Assembly (NCBI GenBank): GCA_023079485.1
Contig: CM041083.1
Location: 105,043,054 to 105,107,053, forward strand
Source of the DNA: Archilochus colubris
Lineage: Eukaryota > Chordata > Aves > Apodiformes > Trochilidae
Length of the DNA stretch: 64,000 nucleotides
Reading direction: 5' to 3'
Shown in pieces: positions 27,016 through 37,925 of this stretch. Each line of letters starts with the position of its first letter. Positions within the stretch are counted from its first letter, which is position 1. The notes under the pieces are model-generated. The model was not told the DNA's origin, searched no databases, and worked only from the letters and a program-made list of their open reading frames with translations. A program made the position numbers and the translations under genes.

Positions 27016-27320
27016 GCCTCCAAGAAAGCTGGGGTAGGGCTTTTTACACTGTGTGTAGCAAAACGATAAGGGGAAATAGTTTAAAACTTGAAGATGGGAA
27101 ATTTAGGTCAAACATAAGGAAAAAATCCCTTCTTGTGAGGGTGGTGAGACATTGGCACAGGTTGCCCAAGGAAGCTGTGGCTGCCCCCTCCCTGGGAAGG
27201 TTCAAGACCAGGTTGGATGGGGTCTTGAGTAAGCTGATTTAGTGGAAGGTGTCCCTGCCCATGCAGGGGGGTTGGAACTACATGATCTTTAATGTCCTTT
27301 CCAATCCAAGCCACTCTATG
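27016..27320 (+). mobile_element. CR1 LINE, short 3' end
   Basis: About 300 bp of CR1 3' end. The frame at 27051-27242 contains R-K-K-S-L-L-V-R-V-V-R-H-W-H-R-L-P-K-E-A and then P-S-L-G-R-F-K-T-R-L-D-G-V-L, the usual CR1 ORF2 C-terminus. It is followed by the GTGTCCCTGCCCATGCAGG block and CCAATCCAAGCCACTCTATG. The terminal ATTCTATG repeats are reduced to a single CTCTATG. It lies about 115 bp beyond LTR A copy 2. Confidence 0.88.
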
Positions 27321-30064
27321 AAAACTATTTCAGGAAAAAACAAAGAAAAACCCAACCAATCAAGCAGAAAAAATACCAAAATTTCAACAACAATAAAAGA
27401 AGATGATTAGGCAACTTCTTTGGCTTTCTTTCTACTTTTATGAAAAGGAAAAATAAAAAATTAAAAAGGTCTCGACTGAAACCATTTTGACATCTAACCT
27501 ATTCCTCATTTCTTATAAACTTGCTTGATTCTTTTCTTTACCCAAATCATATAAAACCTTACAATTCAAGGCCAAACCTGCTATCCTATGCTCATCCAGG
27601 TCTTGACTGAAATCTGTCTGATTTTAGACTGTTCACAAGTCAAAGGTAACTTATCAGAAAAGTTGCTTTATTTTAAAGAAGAACAATATAAGAAAATAGG
27701 TTCTTGCCTTACCTGCTAGCTGAGGAACAAATTTCTCTCTCATATCAGATTTCATCCTTTATACATTAGAATTCCCAGTTAAGCCAACAAAAAAGTAATC
27801 ACATTGCAACACAGGATATTGTTATATGCCATGAGAGCACAGAGATAGGGCCTGAAAAACTGCATTCAGTGCTTCAATCTGTGATTAGCTTTGGGGAAGA
27901 GGAAACACAGATGTGAAGAAGACACTAATAATATAGGTAATAAGCATACACTTGTGTTTGACTTTTGTTATTGTCAATTATCTGATTATCTGCTATTCTG
28001 AAATGGAAACTGATTATCAGTGGGGTGCCAGTGATACAAGATGCCAAGGACAAAAGCTTGGGCCACAAAAGAAACATGTTGAAGACAGACAAGATGTGTG
28101 ATTTGCTGGTAGTAACCATATGCTACCAGTTTAGTATAAAAAGTAGTCTTTTGGAAAGCCCTGGAGAAATACAGCAGCATCCGTGGACATTATCAATGTT
28201 TTTCAACTTACTTGTCTATAAACAATAAAATTTAACCTGCGCTGTAAGGCATTAAATTAATTTTAGAAGCACTTCCTTTTTTCTTGTCTCTGACCCTCAT
28301 AGTCTTACACATATATCCTTAGTTTACTGAAAATTAATATTCTTCTCAGCTGATTAACACCTAGTCCAAAAGTCACCCTTTCCAAAATGTGATCCATTCA
28401 TAAAATCTTTGAACAATTTTCTGTTTGAAAACCCAAGCCCGATTTCTGTTTCCCTCCTTGGCTCTTCTCTGCTTCATCCTAGCTATTTTGCATAGGCAAC
28501 ATTCAGCTGGGGTTCAGCTAACCCAGTAGTACCAATCAGCCCACTAGACTGGTGGACATAACATGGGAACCTCACCAGTCTTCCATAACTAAAATTAATT
28601 TTCCTGGTCAACAAGGCCCTGCAAACACACATCTGCAGTTTGGATAAAAATATTTTTTAAAATATATATATTTTAGTATTAGATACTTGACTGTACAATG
28701 CATGTATGCTGAAGACCATTTTATATTACAATGCTACATTCTGTTTTGTAAAATTATGAAAGTAAAATATATAAAGATAGCTGATGCATTTGATTGATGT
28801 AGTTGATGCAATTGAAAGTTTTAACATTTAGAATTTTAAAAGGTGACTTTTAAATGGTATTGCCATTACTTTAGTGAATTCTTAAGTATAGCAGTCTTGC
28901 CTAACCTCACAGTCTCCCTGTTCATGTGTTCATCACTGATAATATCAAAGTGTTACATTCTCAAAGCACTGAAATGGCACTGCATCCATGGTTTGTCATG
29001 GCAATGAGCACATGTTCCATCTCAAAAACACATAGCTTTTATGTCTGGTGATAGTCAGAAAATGTACTATGTGAGGAATATTGAGATGTCAGTCTATATT
29101 GTGTCTTCACTACTGCATTATTTATTTATGCTATTTACAAAGCTGCTTGATGATGCAGCAATCATATTATTGGTCAGCAATCTCTAAGGATGAAGCATTA
29201 CAGAGCAAGGTTTTTTGAAAGAAGATACCCAAAGTGAAGGCAAAATTCAACCAAATTTTTTTTAAAGGAAAAAACTCAAACCCTAATAACTTATAGTTAA
29301 TTTTTATAAGAAAGATAAACAAAATGCTAAAAAACCTGGAAGTATTACATTAATAAACATCTCTAGTATATATTTTCTGTTTAAATTGCCCTACAGACAT
29401 CATTATTTCATCAGTACTGCACAGCAACTTATTTACAGAATTTTTGTTTATCTATTGCCGTAACAGGGAACTCAGTTTAAAATATGGCAACTGCTAAGAG
29501 TACCATGAAGAGAGGAACATTAGCCATAAGTTTCTGTTAATTTTTGATCAGATGATAGATTAAAAACAAAAAACTAATTTTAAAATATCTTACGTAGTAT
29601 TCAAATACAATTAATTTTTATAAAGTTAGCTAATTTCTCCAGAGCAACATATTATCTGTTTCGTGTAATTTTTTCACATAGCCCTTGGAACAACTTGTAC
29701 CTATCCTTCACTGACACATAACTTCGCATTATTATAAGTCTATTTGCATGTAATTAGGTAGAAAGTAATCCTTTATATATGTTATTCACTTGAAGACACA
29801 AAAGGAGAGAAAAAAACCTATTTTTTTCTTGAAAACCTCAATGATTATATCCTCACAAATATAATATGCTTCTTCCTTTGTTAAACTGTAACAAGAAGAA
29901 GAGAACTAAGCTTAAGGCGTAAGTCCAACCATCTGGGTCAATATCCTTTGTGAACACAAAAAGACCTGTATTTTTGTTTATTACCTGCCAATAGTAAACA
30001 CTGGCACTGTGTTTTGCTAATTTAGTCCCCTACCAAGCAAGGCTCTACCCTTTGTTTTAATGAT
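27321..30064. other. Unannotated AT-rich noncoding stretch
   Basis: No coding exon or repeat recognised. An A/T alternating stretch lies near 28650-28675. Confidence 0.6.
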
Positions 30065-30070
30065 AAGAAC
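30065..30070. repeat. Target-site duplication AAGAAC, left
   Basis: AAGAAC directly before the TGTAGTG end of the palindromic element; repeated exactly at 30566-30571. Confidence 0.8.
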
Positions 30071-30234
30071 TGTAGTGAAATGAGGCAACCAGGTGCCACT
30101 AGTTGCCAGGTAGTGGGCGTGAGCTTGTGTCAAGCCCATCTGTGCCTGATTAGGGTGGGCTCCCACTGCACATGAGCAGGACCAGGGGGCCAATAAAAGG
30201 AGGGTCCTGAAGCACAGGCTCAGCTCAGTCCTGA
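30071..30234 (+). repeat. Inverted arm, left (164 bp)
   Basis: Pairs with 30402-30565 in inverted orientation. Four of the 8 differences cluster near 30201-30209, just inside the TATA-like box, and four are scattered single substitutions, one of them at a CpG. The equal lengths without gaps suggest both arms came from the same template. Confidence 0.9.
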
Positions 30235-30313
30235 GCATGTTTTGCAGAGAGGTCAGTCACTCTTGGAGCACTGTATTACCTTCATTGTGCCACTAGCATT
30301 CATCGCCGTCAGG

Positions 30314-30394
30314 GTGAGGCTCTGAGGAATCTCGAACCCATGGCGTCAGCATTGCAGTACTGGGTCTTAGCCAGCTGCACCACTCAAGCCTCAC
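30314..30394 (-). other. tRNA-like sequence with A-box and B-box motifs
   Basis: On the minus strand this 81-nt stretch begins GTGAGGC and ends GCCTCAC, a perfect 7-bp closing stem that extends further with one bulge. TGGTGCAGCTG at positions 13-23 fits the Pol III A-box pattern TRGYNNANNNG, including the G-G of a D-loop. GGTTCGAGATT, starting about 44 bases further on, fits the B-box and T-loop. A possible anticodon stem CAGTA/TGCTG closes a 6-nt loop containing TGCAA, one base short of canonical. The T-arm is poorly paired and the spacing to the acceptor helix is off by a few bases. It is therefore not a normal functional tRNA gene, but a degenerate or tRNA-derived piece such as a SINE head or a copied primer. 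CCA is not present at its end. Confidence 0.5.
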
Positions 30395-30401
30395 CCGGAC
30401 A

Positions 30402-30565
30402 TCAGGACTGAGCTGAGCCTGTGCTTCGAGACTCACCTTTTATTGGCCCCCTGGTCCTGCTCATGCGCAGTGGGGGCCCACCCTAATTAGGCACAGGTGG
30501 GCTTGACACAAGCTCACGCCCACTACCTGGCAACTAGTGGCACCTGGTTGCCTCATTTCACTACA
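30402..30565 (-). repeat. Inverted arm, right (164 bp)
   Basis: Reverse complement partner of 30071-30234. It keeps the CpG in ATGCGCAG, where the left arm has a TpG/CpA-type change. Confidence 0.9.
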
Positions 30566-30571
30566 AAGAAC
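30566..30571. repeat. Target-site duplication AAGAAC, right
   Basis: Exact repeat of 30065-30070. It is followed by TG by chance, so the match could be read as 8 bp, but the TG/CA pair belongs to the symmetric element ends. Confidence 0.8.
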
Positions 30572-33500
30572 TGAAGCTTGTATGATAAATTCTCTGAGGC
30601 AGCAAGATTTTAGTTTGTTGGGAAATTGCCTTGTTGCCAAGTAAATTCAGTTCTTAATAGCTGATACTGCAGGATATGTCACTGGACTGGGTGGTGTAAT
30701 CATAGGGTTTACTTCACTGGTTTTCAAAGATGAGCTGTGCATTCAGTCAAACCACAGAAATGCTTTTATCCACAAGTATAAACAAACTCATATTTAATGA
30801 TGCAACTGGCCTTGTAGACTTCAGTGACAGGGAGTATATAAGAATCTCAAGAACACAGATGTGGGATTTCCTGAATCAGGTACAACAGCTTTAGATATCA
30901 GAAGGAGAAAAAAGGATAAAAATCCATAAACAGTAATAAAATGCAGATAGGTTAAAAGTGGACTTTTACAGTGAGTGGAAATAAATTTTTCCCTTGCACA
31001 GGGCATTATAGCTTTATTTTTTGCTGTGGAATTTCTCAAAATGACAATGTACACGAAGCAAGTGTATCATCTAATTGTGCTCTTTACTCCACAGGCCAAA
31101 TGTACGTATGGAAATGAATCCTGACACCAAAAAAATTCTACAATATGAAAGACCAGTAGTAAGGGCAGAAACTCAGGACAGTAAGGGTCTAGGGCAATTG
31201 TATGCCAAAACAAACTCTACCAGCCACCTCAATTGAACATAATCAAACATGAGAAACAGCAAGAAAAATTCATTATGTAACCACATTTTCTTTGCAAAAA
31301 TCAGACAACTGTGAGCAGAGCCTCCTGATCCCTGAGGTTCTTTTCATGATGCTGAATGAGTGATACCTGTTGGTCAGTTCAGAGCTGGACTGGCAGAGTC
31401 AGTGTGGGATGGCCAGGTGTCAGTGTTTGGCTGTGGGTGTACAATTGTCCTGTTCTGGACAGTGATATTAGCACGGAATAGTCATCCAGATGGAACTGGG
31501 GATTTAAAAATAATAAAAGACTATACATTAATTGTTTGCAAAATTATTTTCATTGGAAAAAGCATAAAATATGTGAGAGAACATCCATCAGATTTCAGCA
31601 TTTTGAGTTATATGTCATCTTTGAATTTATGTTAAATGCATACAAAGTTCTTCAGTACAATACCTGTCATTTTGAATGCAAAGATTATGATGAGATTGTT
31701 GCTATTCTATTGCAAGGCTCACTCTCCATGATCACATAAATTTGATCATGCATCCATTTCATTATCATTCTGGCCTATAGTTTAAAAAAGATTAAAAAAA
31801 CAAAAAACAACCCCTAAAAAAACTCACCAGCTGATAAAACAGAATGAGATTTTTCCTTTCAGGTAGAGACCTATAACTTTAACAGCTTTATGTATATGCA
31901 AAATACATCAATGGCTTCCTCTCAAGCAAGGTACAGTATTTTGGTTTTGTGTGACATTTACTGTTCCTGCACTGATTGTCTGTAGGAATTTTATATTACT
32001 GTTAGACTGCTTTGTTATTTGGCCACGCTGTGCTGGTAATTTTACTTAACATTTCTGTATTCTGAAAACCTTCTCAAAAGCCTCTTGGGTAGTAAAAACA
32101 CTATAATAATAAAGTACTGGTATTGAGATAAGTTTTGTAGGAGGCAGAAATCACACATCTTAATGCAGGCTAAATGCAGATGTGTATCATTATGATACCC
32201 TACACTGGTTATTACGGCCCATTTGCACTGAAAAATAAAGTAAATCACAATTTTTTTAAAAAGCTGCTTCTGTGGTGAAAAATTGTATACTCAACAAGTC
32301 CCACTGAACCAGAAACTATGTTGAAAATACACAGAACTTCTACAAGTACTGGAAATAATGACAGTTTTAAAGAGTAGGCAAGACTGTACGCGAGTGTGTA
32401 GGTTCTTCAAACCTCCCCTAGCTTTTAGACTACCTTCAGATTCCTTTAGATTTTTTTTACAAACTTCTTTCAAGATAGATGATCATCTAACTCATAAGCA
32501 GAAAAGCATTCTACTGGGTTTTTTTTCTGCACTAGTTTGGCCCTATAACTTGTCCCATTTCTAAATTATTACAATTTCCAGTTATTACCTTGTTTGAACT
32601 TACCCATATAATCACAGCTGTTGACTCTTCATGGAAAACTTGGCCGTGATTTCAGTCACTAGGTTGCAAGAGACAGGTTACAGAATTTTTTATGTCCACC
32701 CTACATCAACACCCCTTCTCTTATTACCTGCACAATTTCATTTACCCTGGTCTTTAAATGCTCGGATTTTGTTCCCACTGCTTGGGCAAGCACTGCAGCT
32801 TTCTCACACTCCTGGATTCTAGGAAGCAGTGAGATAAGTGTGTGTAGATATGCATGGGCTATTGAAAGACAAGTTCTCCCCCAAGGAGTTCCAGAAGAAA
32901 AACATACTGGGATCAAACAGTAGCAACCATTGTACCAGAGAACTTTGGCCAACAAAAGCTGAATTGCTGTTCTCCATATTTAAAAGCCTTGAGATGCGAC
33001 ATAAGCTCATTTTTTTATATATATTTCTTTGGTGAAGATGTCAGTAAAATCTGCCTGATGAGGCTGCAGACTAAGACACACATTTTATTAAATCTAGGGG
33101 AAGAAAGAGAGAGATCTTTATCATCATAAGAATAATAGACATGTTGAGAGGAAGTTTTATAATTGGCCTGAGGGCTGAGGTTCATACATCAGAGAATAAT
33201 TAAATTTCATTGTTAAAACAAGTAACAGACCCCAAGCTATTAAATTAATTAACTTTAGGAACATTATTTAGCTAGAATTTATAATCAAATAGACAGATGG
33301 CATTTTAGATGCCTGTTTAGGCACGATTAAGTTTGGTTATATTTTTGAGAAATTTGATGGTAAGCCAGCATTTATAACTGGCTTGTTGATGTACTGACAC
33401 TGCTAATTCATTTTTCATTGAGTTAAATATTAAACACAGCTCAATTCTGAGTGTCAATATTTTTTATATTTTTAATATAAATTAAATTTATTGTTTAATA

Positions 33501-35351
33501 TATAATTTTATTTAATAAGTTTTAACATATTGTGTAAAACAGCAACACACATTTCACAGCACAAGATTTCAAAAATAGAGAGGATTTGGGGCCATACATC
33601 ATCATGGACAAGAGAAGGGAGAAGGAATTTACTTTTTTTTTGGTTTTGTTTTCTTATGATGGGCCAATAAATAATCTCAGACATTTTTTAGCAATTATAG
33701 AAAGAAATAGTTAAAGTTTTTATCTATTTTGTTTAAACGAGAAGTTTCCTGTCCTCTTACTGCTATGAATCAAGGGTAGCCAGAATATAAAAAGGTAGCT
33801 ATTCTGGAGCTTCTCATCACTTAGCCTACCCATTACTTTTAATAAAAACCAACTGTTCCAGGTGTGCCATTTTAAAAATACCATGTCTTATCTTACTCTG
33901 CAAGTACCTCACTAAATTCAACCCATTATGAATCAAATTTTTCTTGATCTTTAGGCATCAGAAGCCATAGTATTTTTGTTCTTTCACTTCCATATATATT
34001 GCTTTTTCTTTATATCTGCCACTATGAATCCCATTTTTTTGCAAGCACCTTTTCAGTTCTTATTAATATGAAAAATATTTAAATATTCCCAGATGAAACA
34101 CTAGAAACTCCTGTGAAGCATGTAATTAATGAAATACTCTTGATCATCTCATAAATGTAGACTTCTATGAAATATGCAATAGAGAAACAAGGAAGAAATG
34201 AAAAATTTAAGGAAGAAATGCAAATTTTCCTTTCCTTTAAATAATATTGTCCATTTCTATATTAGTGTGAAATTCATTAGTTTCTTAACTTTCAGCAATG
34301 GAGTAAAATTCAAAATTGAAATGCTTGTTCATTTCTCTCTCCTAACTATAGCTTTTGAGAATGAGCTTGTAATTTTTAAAATAATGTATGGATCCACACA
34401 GATCTAAGTACCTCTGAACAGAGAAAGTAAATCTTCACTGAATAATCTGTAATTCATAAACAATTTCTGCCACATATATAAGGAAATCTTTATATTTATA
34501 ATGATATTGTTAAACAGTTTTAGTGATTGATGAAACTTCCAATTAGACCAGTGTAAAGCCATCATACCAGGAGGCTAAATTTTAGTATTATTTATTTATA
34601 ATTGAGAGAAGTTTTAGTTTTGAGTTCTAAAATCTTATAATGTCAAGTGAAATAAGCCTAGCCATCTGAGTACTGAGAAATCTTGTCTGACATTTCCAGA
34701 GTTTTTGAAAGGATTGATTTTACCGTTATTTTCAGTATAAGAACTTCTGTTAGTACTGCAAGTAAAGTATAAAAATAATATTCTTTTTCACACAAAAGAT
34801 CAAATTATAGCTTAGTGTCCCTCACTGGTAGTTAGGGAATAGGGCTACATATCCTAGGAAATTCTGTTTAAACATAATCATGATTATTGGTCCCGAGGGA
34901 AAAAAGAAAAAATCTCACACTGCTGCCTCCAAAATATGATCACATCTGCCAATAAGAAATGATATAGCAGGAAATGAGTAGCAATTCTGTGAAGGTGTCA
35001 GTTTAATCTCTCTTTACAAAATAGATCTTCCTTTTGACTAAACAAGACAAAAGTATTTTTTTCATCAAATATAAAAAATCTGTCTAGAGTGCTCACATGC
35101 AAGCCAAATCCAACAAGAGAACACCTTTTGGTTTAACTATATTTATCACATGCATAAAGCTATCTTATCAATAAGAAATTGTTTCAAGTTTCCAAATGAA
35201 TTGTGAACACAGGAGGAATATCTTTGGGTTTTAAATGCTTCAAGAAATGATCTCATGTTTGTTTCTCATATTCAAATCAGCAGTAACTGCACTGAAATCA
35301 GCCCAGTAAAATCCTCACATTCTAAAACCATTGCAAGCATCATAAGAAAAA
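30572..35351. other. Unannotated AT-rich noncoding stretch
   Basis: Almost 4.8 kb without a recognisable gene or repeat. Open frames are all under 95 codons and without domain signatures. Strongly AT-rich around 33240-33540. Confidence 0.6.
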
Positions 35352-36239
35352 TGTGTCCCATATGGCTCAAGATAGCAGACAAGATGTATATGTATAAAAC
35401 AGGATTTATTGTAAATAAGAAAGGATCTTAGAAATTGGACTAAAAAGGTGTAAGTCAGATTATACTAGTGTTAGCAGGTTAGGGAAACAAAATAAAGTGT
35501 TGAGGCAACAAACAAGAAGGTATCTTCAAGTGTGCTAATAATCAAATATTCCCATAAGAGTAACACAAGTCTAATTGAGAATTAGCTTATTATTAAGCTT
35601 ATACTTGTTTATTGATAGGTCTTCTACTACAAGTAAAAAAATAATCAAAATAATACCTATGGCACTCTAATAATAAAATGACTGTAGTCTTTCAAAGGAT
35701 CCTAAAGTCTTAAAGGTAAGAGCTCATATATATAGGGATTTGATAATTCCTACCCTTTTGTGGCTACTGCTGGGTATCTCTTTGCTCTCAACTTCTTGGG
35801 GAGTAACCACTCAAACAAGTGTCCTGCTGGAGGGGAGAACGTCGAGAACACTTTCTAGGAAAAGTCTCTCTGATCAAGAGTTGGGACTAGACTTTTATAG
35901 AATAAAGTGATTGGCTTCTGTCATTTAACTACTTAGTCAGACCTCCAAAATCCTATATTGGAGAACAAAAGGGAAACAAAGGAAAAGCCAAGAAAGACTT
36001 TTCACTCATGATACAAATTCTTTTATCTGTCCATTCTTTATTTTGGCCTAGCTATAGCCAAGTTGGACTCCATGTTTTTCATCACAGGAGAGCACTTGGT
36101 GCCACAGATACCAGCTTGGCCTTCTGTTAGTACTTCCAAGACTGAGACAGAGTGCAAATCTGAGACAAAGAGCTATTCAATCATAAAGGGAAACTGAAGT
36201 AGAAACTGAAGGGAAACTGAGGCAGAGCACCCTGTCACA
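35352..36239 (-). mobile_element. Probable solo LTR, minus strand
   Basis: Read on the minus strand, the element would start TGTGACAGGGTGCTCTG at 36239 and proceed through repeated CAGTTTCCC units. A good TATA box, CTATAAAAG, lies at about 35893-35899 (TTTTATA on the plus strand). TTTATT near 35407-35412 is the reverse of AATAAA. The 3' end is uncertain; TGTGTCCC at 35352 on the plus strand would give a ...GGGACACA end. No target duplication was confirmed and no second copy lies in the window. The order of start, TATA and polyadenylation signal supports an LTR, but family and edges are inferred. Confidence 0.45.
36190..36230. repeat. Tandem GGGAAACTGA-type units
   Basis: Three imperfect copies of (G)GGAAACTGAAG in direct repeat close to the start of the probable minus-strand LTR. 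Short direct repeats in U3 regions often hold factor-binding sites, but I cannot name one here. Confidence 0.6.
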
Positions 36240-37925
36240 ACATATTGAAGTCAGGCAAAAAAGTAGGTTGAAGAGCCTGACTTAAAAAGCAGCATGTTTT
36301 TCAATTCTGGAAGCTAACAGAGACATTGCAATAAAAGGCTCAATTCAGAAAGAAAATATAATCCCTGGTTACTGAATTGAAATGCTTTTTGGTTTGGACA
36401 AGAAAAAAAGTTTGATAGTGAAAGTTTGGAATAGTATCTATGTCAGGCAGGAAGGGAAAAAAAAAAGTGCTTAGACAGATGAGCATCAACTTGTATGCCA
36501 AGTTATTAAGCACCAATTTGTATCCCCTTCTTCACAAAAAAACACCTCAAACACCAAAAATACCCAAAACCCCCCCACCATACACAAACAATGTATTTCA
36601 GAAACAGATTTTTAGACTGGCTCACATTCAACATAACTCTTGCAAACAGCTCCTCCCTATCACCTCACACCTTTAAAGCACTGATGTGGGGCAGGAGGGA
36701 ATAAATAAATAAATAAATTTACAAAGAATTTGCAATGTCCTAAGGAACAAGAAATACGAATATGGAGGGAAAGGACTATAGAGAAAAACATATGCTTTAA
36801 AAAGAAGGCTAAAAAAGTTTACAGTGTATAGGAGAAAAAAATCTGCACAAGGAACAGGTTTACAAAATTGAAAGAAGGAAGATCATCTTACCATTCTAAA
36901 TAGCTGGCATCCCATTTCATATTAATCCATATCCATAGATTGTGCAATAAGAAGGCCTTGATCCTATAAAATATTAATTCATCCTATTACTCCAAAAGGA
37001 GTATTAACTCATCGCAGCTGCAGTTAAAGAAAGCCATTTGAACTTCCATGGTTTCCTCTCAGTCACCTTCAAAATGTAAAGTTTACTAACTACACAATAA
37101 AGTGAAAGTTACATTCCTGTGGAAAAGAACCTGCTTTTACCAAAGTCTCTTCGTTGCCTTTGAAGCACTGGTATTCAGAAAAAAAAAACTATGTTGTTTT
37201 TTTTCCCAGCATCTTTGACATGCCTCTTGGATAGCTTGTGAACTAGTATTTAAATATTTATTTAAAATTTCAAGCTCATTCTTTTCTCCATCTTTCTGTG
37301 GTTTGCAGGAGATACAATGTCAGGTATGATATAAAGAATCAAAAGTATTACCTCAAACAAAATCTTCAGACATAGCATAGCAATCACCAAAAATAAAAGT
37401 TTTATTCCGTGTGAATTTGTAAGGTTATATTTAATTTCAGTAGGAATAAGGGGTTTTTACTCACCAAATCAAAACGTTTTGGTCATTATTTATTATCTAT
37501 TTTATATTTAAGAACAAACAAAATCCCAAAACAAACAACAAAAAAAAACCCTCCAACAAAACAGAAAAGAACCAAAAAACTACCACTTACCTTATACAAA
37601 GTATAGGTTAACGACAAAATATAACTTCACTTTGAAAGAAACATATTCTGACTTTCCAAAAACACTAATCTAGAAAATGACAAATGCAACATCCTCAGTG
37701 ATAAACAATCCTTTGGTTTATGGTCACTGATCGATATTATTGAGGGAAAGGCTTGTAGCTTCATTGTCAAGCATCAGCTAGAAAATCCTAAGCAAATATC
37801 AGGGGCACAGTAAAAGTGCATCACAAAAATCACTGACTCAGCTTGTCCAATCTGGTAAATCCATATGCTACATAACATACTAACTAAGCAGACAGGCCAG
37901 TTAAAGACCATAAGCACTAGTCAGC
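36240..37925. other. Unannotated stretch with A-rich low complexity
   Basis: No gene recognised. An A/C-rich tract at 36530-36600 creates the proline-rich frame starting at 36440. An (AAAT) run lies near 36700-36720 and an A/C-rich tract at 37511-37577. Confidence 0.6.

Larger units (their letters stand above)
30071..30565. mobile_element. Palindromic TG...CA element with tRNA-like core
   Basis: A 495-bp unit flanked by a perfect 6-bp duplication AAGAAC. It starts TGTAGTGAAATGAGG and ends with the reverse complement. The left arm (30071-30234) and right arm (30402-30565) are both 164 bp with no gaps between them and 8 mismatches, so about 95 percent identical as inverted repeats. Each arm, read inward, carries a TATA-like CCAATAAAAGG. 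The 167-bp core (30235-30401) is not symmetric as a whole and includes a tRNA-like segment. The TG/CA ends with a 6-bp duplication match retroviral integration, as seen with ERVK-like elements. A solo LTR is not normally an inverted repeat, so this may be a rearranged reverse-transcription product or a separate palindromic family. I do not recognise it as a named repeat. Confidence 0.72.

Noticed and set aside
30314..30394. Functional nuclear tRNA gene
   Set aside because: The anticodon loop is one base short, the T-arm pairs poorly and the spacing to the acceptor helix is wrong; it is embedded in a mobile-element palindrome.
30065..30573. hAT-type DNA transposon (8-bp duplication AAGAACTG, TAGTG end)
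   Set aside because: The left 8 bp before TAGTG and the right 8 bp after CACTA are offset by two bases; the symmetric reading is TG...CA with a 6-bp duplication. Not fully excluded.
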